Of a stretch of 64,000 nt of DNA, positions 61,814-64,000 are shown piece by piece. Made by a program: the position numbers and the translations under genes. The first letter of the stretch is position 1. Each line of letters opens with the position of its first letter. The notes beneath the pieces are model-generated. The model was not told the origin of the DNA. It saw only the letters and a program-made list of their open reading frames with translations, and made no database searches. Origin of the DNA: Prorocentrum cordatum (taxonomy: Eukaryota > Sar > Dinophyceae > Prorocentrales > Prorocentraceae); contig CAUYUJ010004019.1 of the NCBI GenBank assembly GCA_963575745.1, positions 1 through 64,000 on the forward strand. The letters are read 5' to 3'.

Positions 61814-62272
61814 TTACCACTCCCAATGCTCCGCTCGGTAGTGTGATAGCACGTGTCGCGTACAACCCCCATTCCAAAGCCAGCATGGATTACGCTGGTC
61901 CTTCTCGCTGTTAGTGTTGGCAGACACCGAGAATAGGCCAGGCAACGGGTTCTTTACGGGCGCTTGACACTCTGATTGCTGGACGAACTGGCCGCCGGGG
62001 ACGCTGGCTGTGATACTGTGGCGATCTGCCCAGTCAAGTCCATAGTTAAACTGCAAGTCCATCCTAGCCTCGATCTCAGCCAGTGCCGTTCTCTCAGCCG
62101 AACAATCACGAAAACTATGTCCACCGTCCGTGATCATCGTGCCAGTCGCTTTCTGGAATATCAGCTCCCACTGCCCAGCCCTGGTTTGAAAAAGCAACTG
62201 CATATCTGTGACCGGCGCAACTTGCTCGGCCTGAACGCCCTGCACTTGAAGTTCCAGAGCACCTGCCCTCAC
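61814..62272 (-). CDS. Hypothetical minus-strand ORF
   Basis: 153 codons of ordinary amino-acid composition, unlike the repeats around it. It includes MQLLFQTRAGQWELIFQKAT, ALAEIEARMDLQFNYGLDWA and NPCWLWNGGCTRHVLSHY. I recognise no domain. A 12-nt match to the spliced leader lies upstream on the same strand at 62497-62508. It could be a host gene exon or a retroelement ORF. Confidence 0.3.
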   Translation of the reverse strand: MRAGALELQVQGVQAEQVAPVTDMQLLFQTRAGQWELIFQKATGTMITDGGHSFRDCSAERTALAEIEARMDLQFNYGLDWADRHSITASVPGGQFVQQSECQAPVKNPLPGLFSVSANTNSEKDQRNPCWLWNGGCTRHVLSHYRAEHWEW

Positions 62273-62496
62273 CGTCGCAGCTTTGATGCCGTCAGCAGCT
62301 CCGACTTCATGGAACCAAGCGCAGCAAGGATATCTAAGCCCTGAGCTGACATCCTCGAGTGGAAGACTCGTGTGATTCGCAAAACTTCTGCAAGCGTAAC
62401 TGTCGCAACAAAATGGAAAGAGGGAACGAAGCGTGCTTTGGCGCTCGACTGTGGGAGGCCCTGTGCCTCAAGCCTGGTAGGTCGGAGCCAGTCCAC

Positions 62497-62508
62497 TGAG
62501 CCAAAATG
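62497..62508 (-). promoter_or_regulatory. Possible spliced-leader relic
   Basis: Minus strand CATTTTGGCTCA equals 12 consecutive bases of the dinoflagellate spliced leader; the flanking bases do not match. Twelve bases could arise by chance in a window of this size. Confidence 0.2.
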
Positions 62509-62520
62509 ACAGAAATCAAG

Positions 62521-63956
<1,436 letters not shown>

Positions 63957-64000
63957 GACGGGGAACCGCACGGGGGCCAAACTGCAAGCCGACGAGCGGA

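Overview
The window looks like nuclear DNA of a dinoflagellate (a Symbiodinium/Polarella/Prorocentrum-type genome). It is GC-rich, almost entirely repeats and mobile elements, with no bacterial operons, no tRNA or rRNA gene and no confident host housekeeping gene. Two observations support the assignment. The coding remnants belong to families I know from dinoflagellate predicted proteomes: Copia elements, N-terminal-GIY-YIG Penelope-like elements, APE-type LINEs, a Rep/SF3-helicase gene, a multi-copy transposase-like family and a tyrosine-recombinase/methyltransferase-like pair. In addition, both LTRs of the first Copia element carry a 15-nt near-copy of the 3' end of the dinoflagellate spliced leader.

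Layout. 1-6.4 kb: fold-back repeats, minisatellites, AT-rich microsatellite and a degenerate Trp/Gly/Leu-coding repeat. 6.4-7.9 kb (-): broken tyrosine recombinase followed by a C5-methyltransferase-like domain. 8.2-9.1 kb: pentanucleotide arrays. 10.6-13.7 kb (-): an unrecognised broken gene and a nearly intact transposase-like gene. 14.7-22.7 kb (-): a young, almost complete Copia retrotransposon with 779/780-bp LTRs. 23.7-25.3 kb: a 77-bp satellite, a GT array and a hairpin cluster. 25.6-26.7 kb (+): degenerate mariner-type transposase. 27.2-29.2 kb (+): intact Rep-helicase ORF. 29.9-36.5 kb (+): GGTTCC array and a decayed LINE (endonuclease, RT, RNase H). 38.4-42.6 kb (+): Penelope-like element with direct terminal repeats. 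43.0-47.5 kb (+): second Copia-type element, with a methyltransferase-like domain but no RT. 48-51.7 kb: palindromes and short-repeat families. 51.8-56.7 kb (-): second decayed LINE. 57.7-61.3 kb (-): remains of a third LINE split by the Trp/Gly/Leu repeat. 62.5-64 kb: a CAT/CAC array.

The parts do not form a host pathway; they are a layered set of selfish elements. The Penelope-like element and the second Copia element sit next to each other in a GGA-type purine tract, and the first Copia element also abuts one. The most unusual content is the permuted GIY-YIG/RT element, the methyltransferase-like domains in two unrelated mobile lineages, the spliced-leader relic in an LTR, and the intact Rep/SF3 gene. 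Most reading frames are broken by one or more frameshifts or stops, so coordinates given for pseudogenes are envelopes of homologous pieces, not single ORFs. Family names come from memory of motif patterns; no database search was run.
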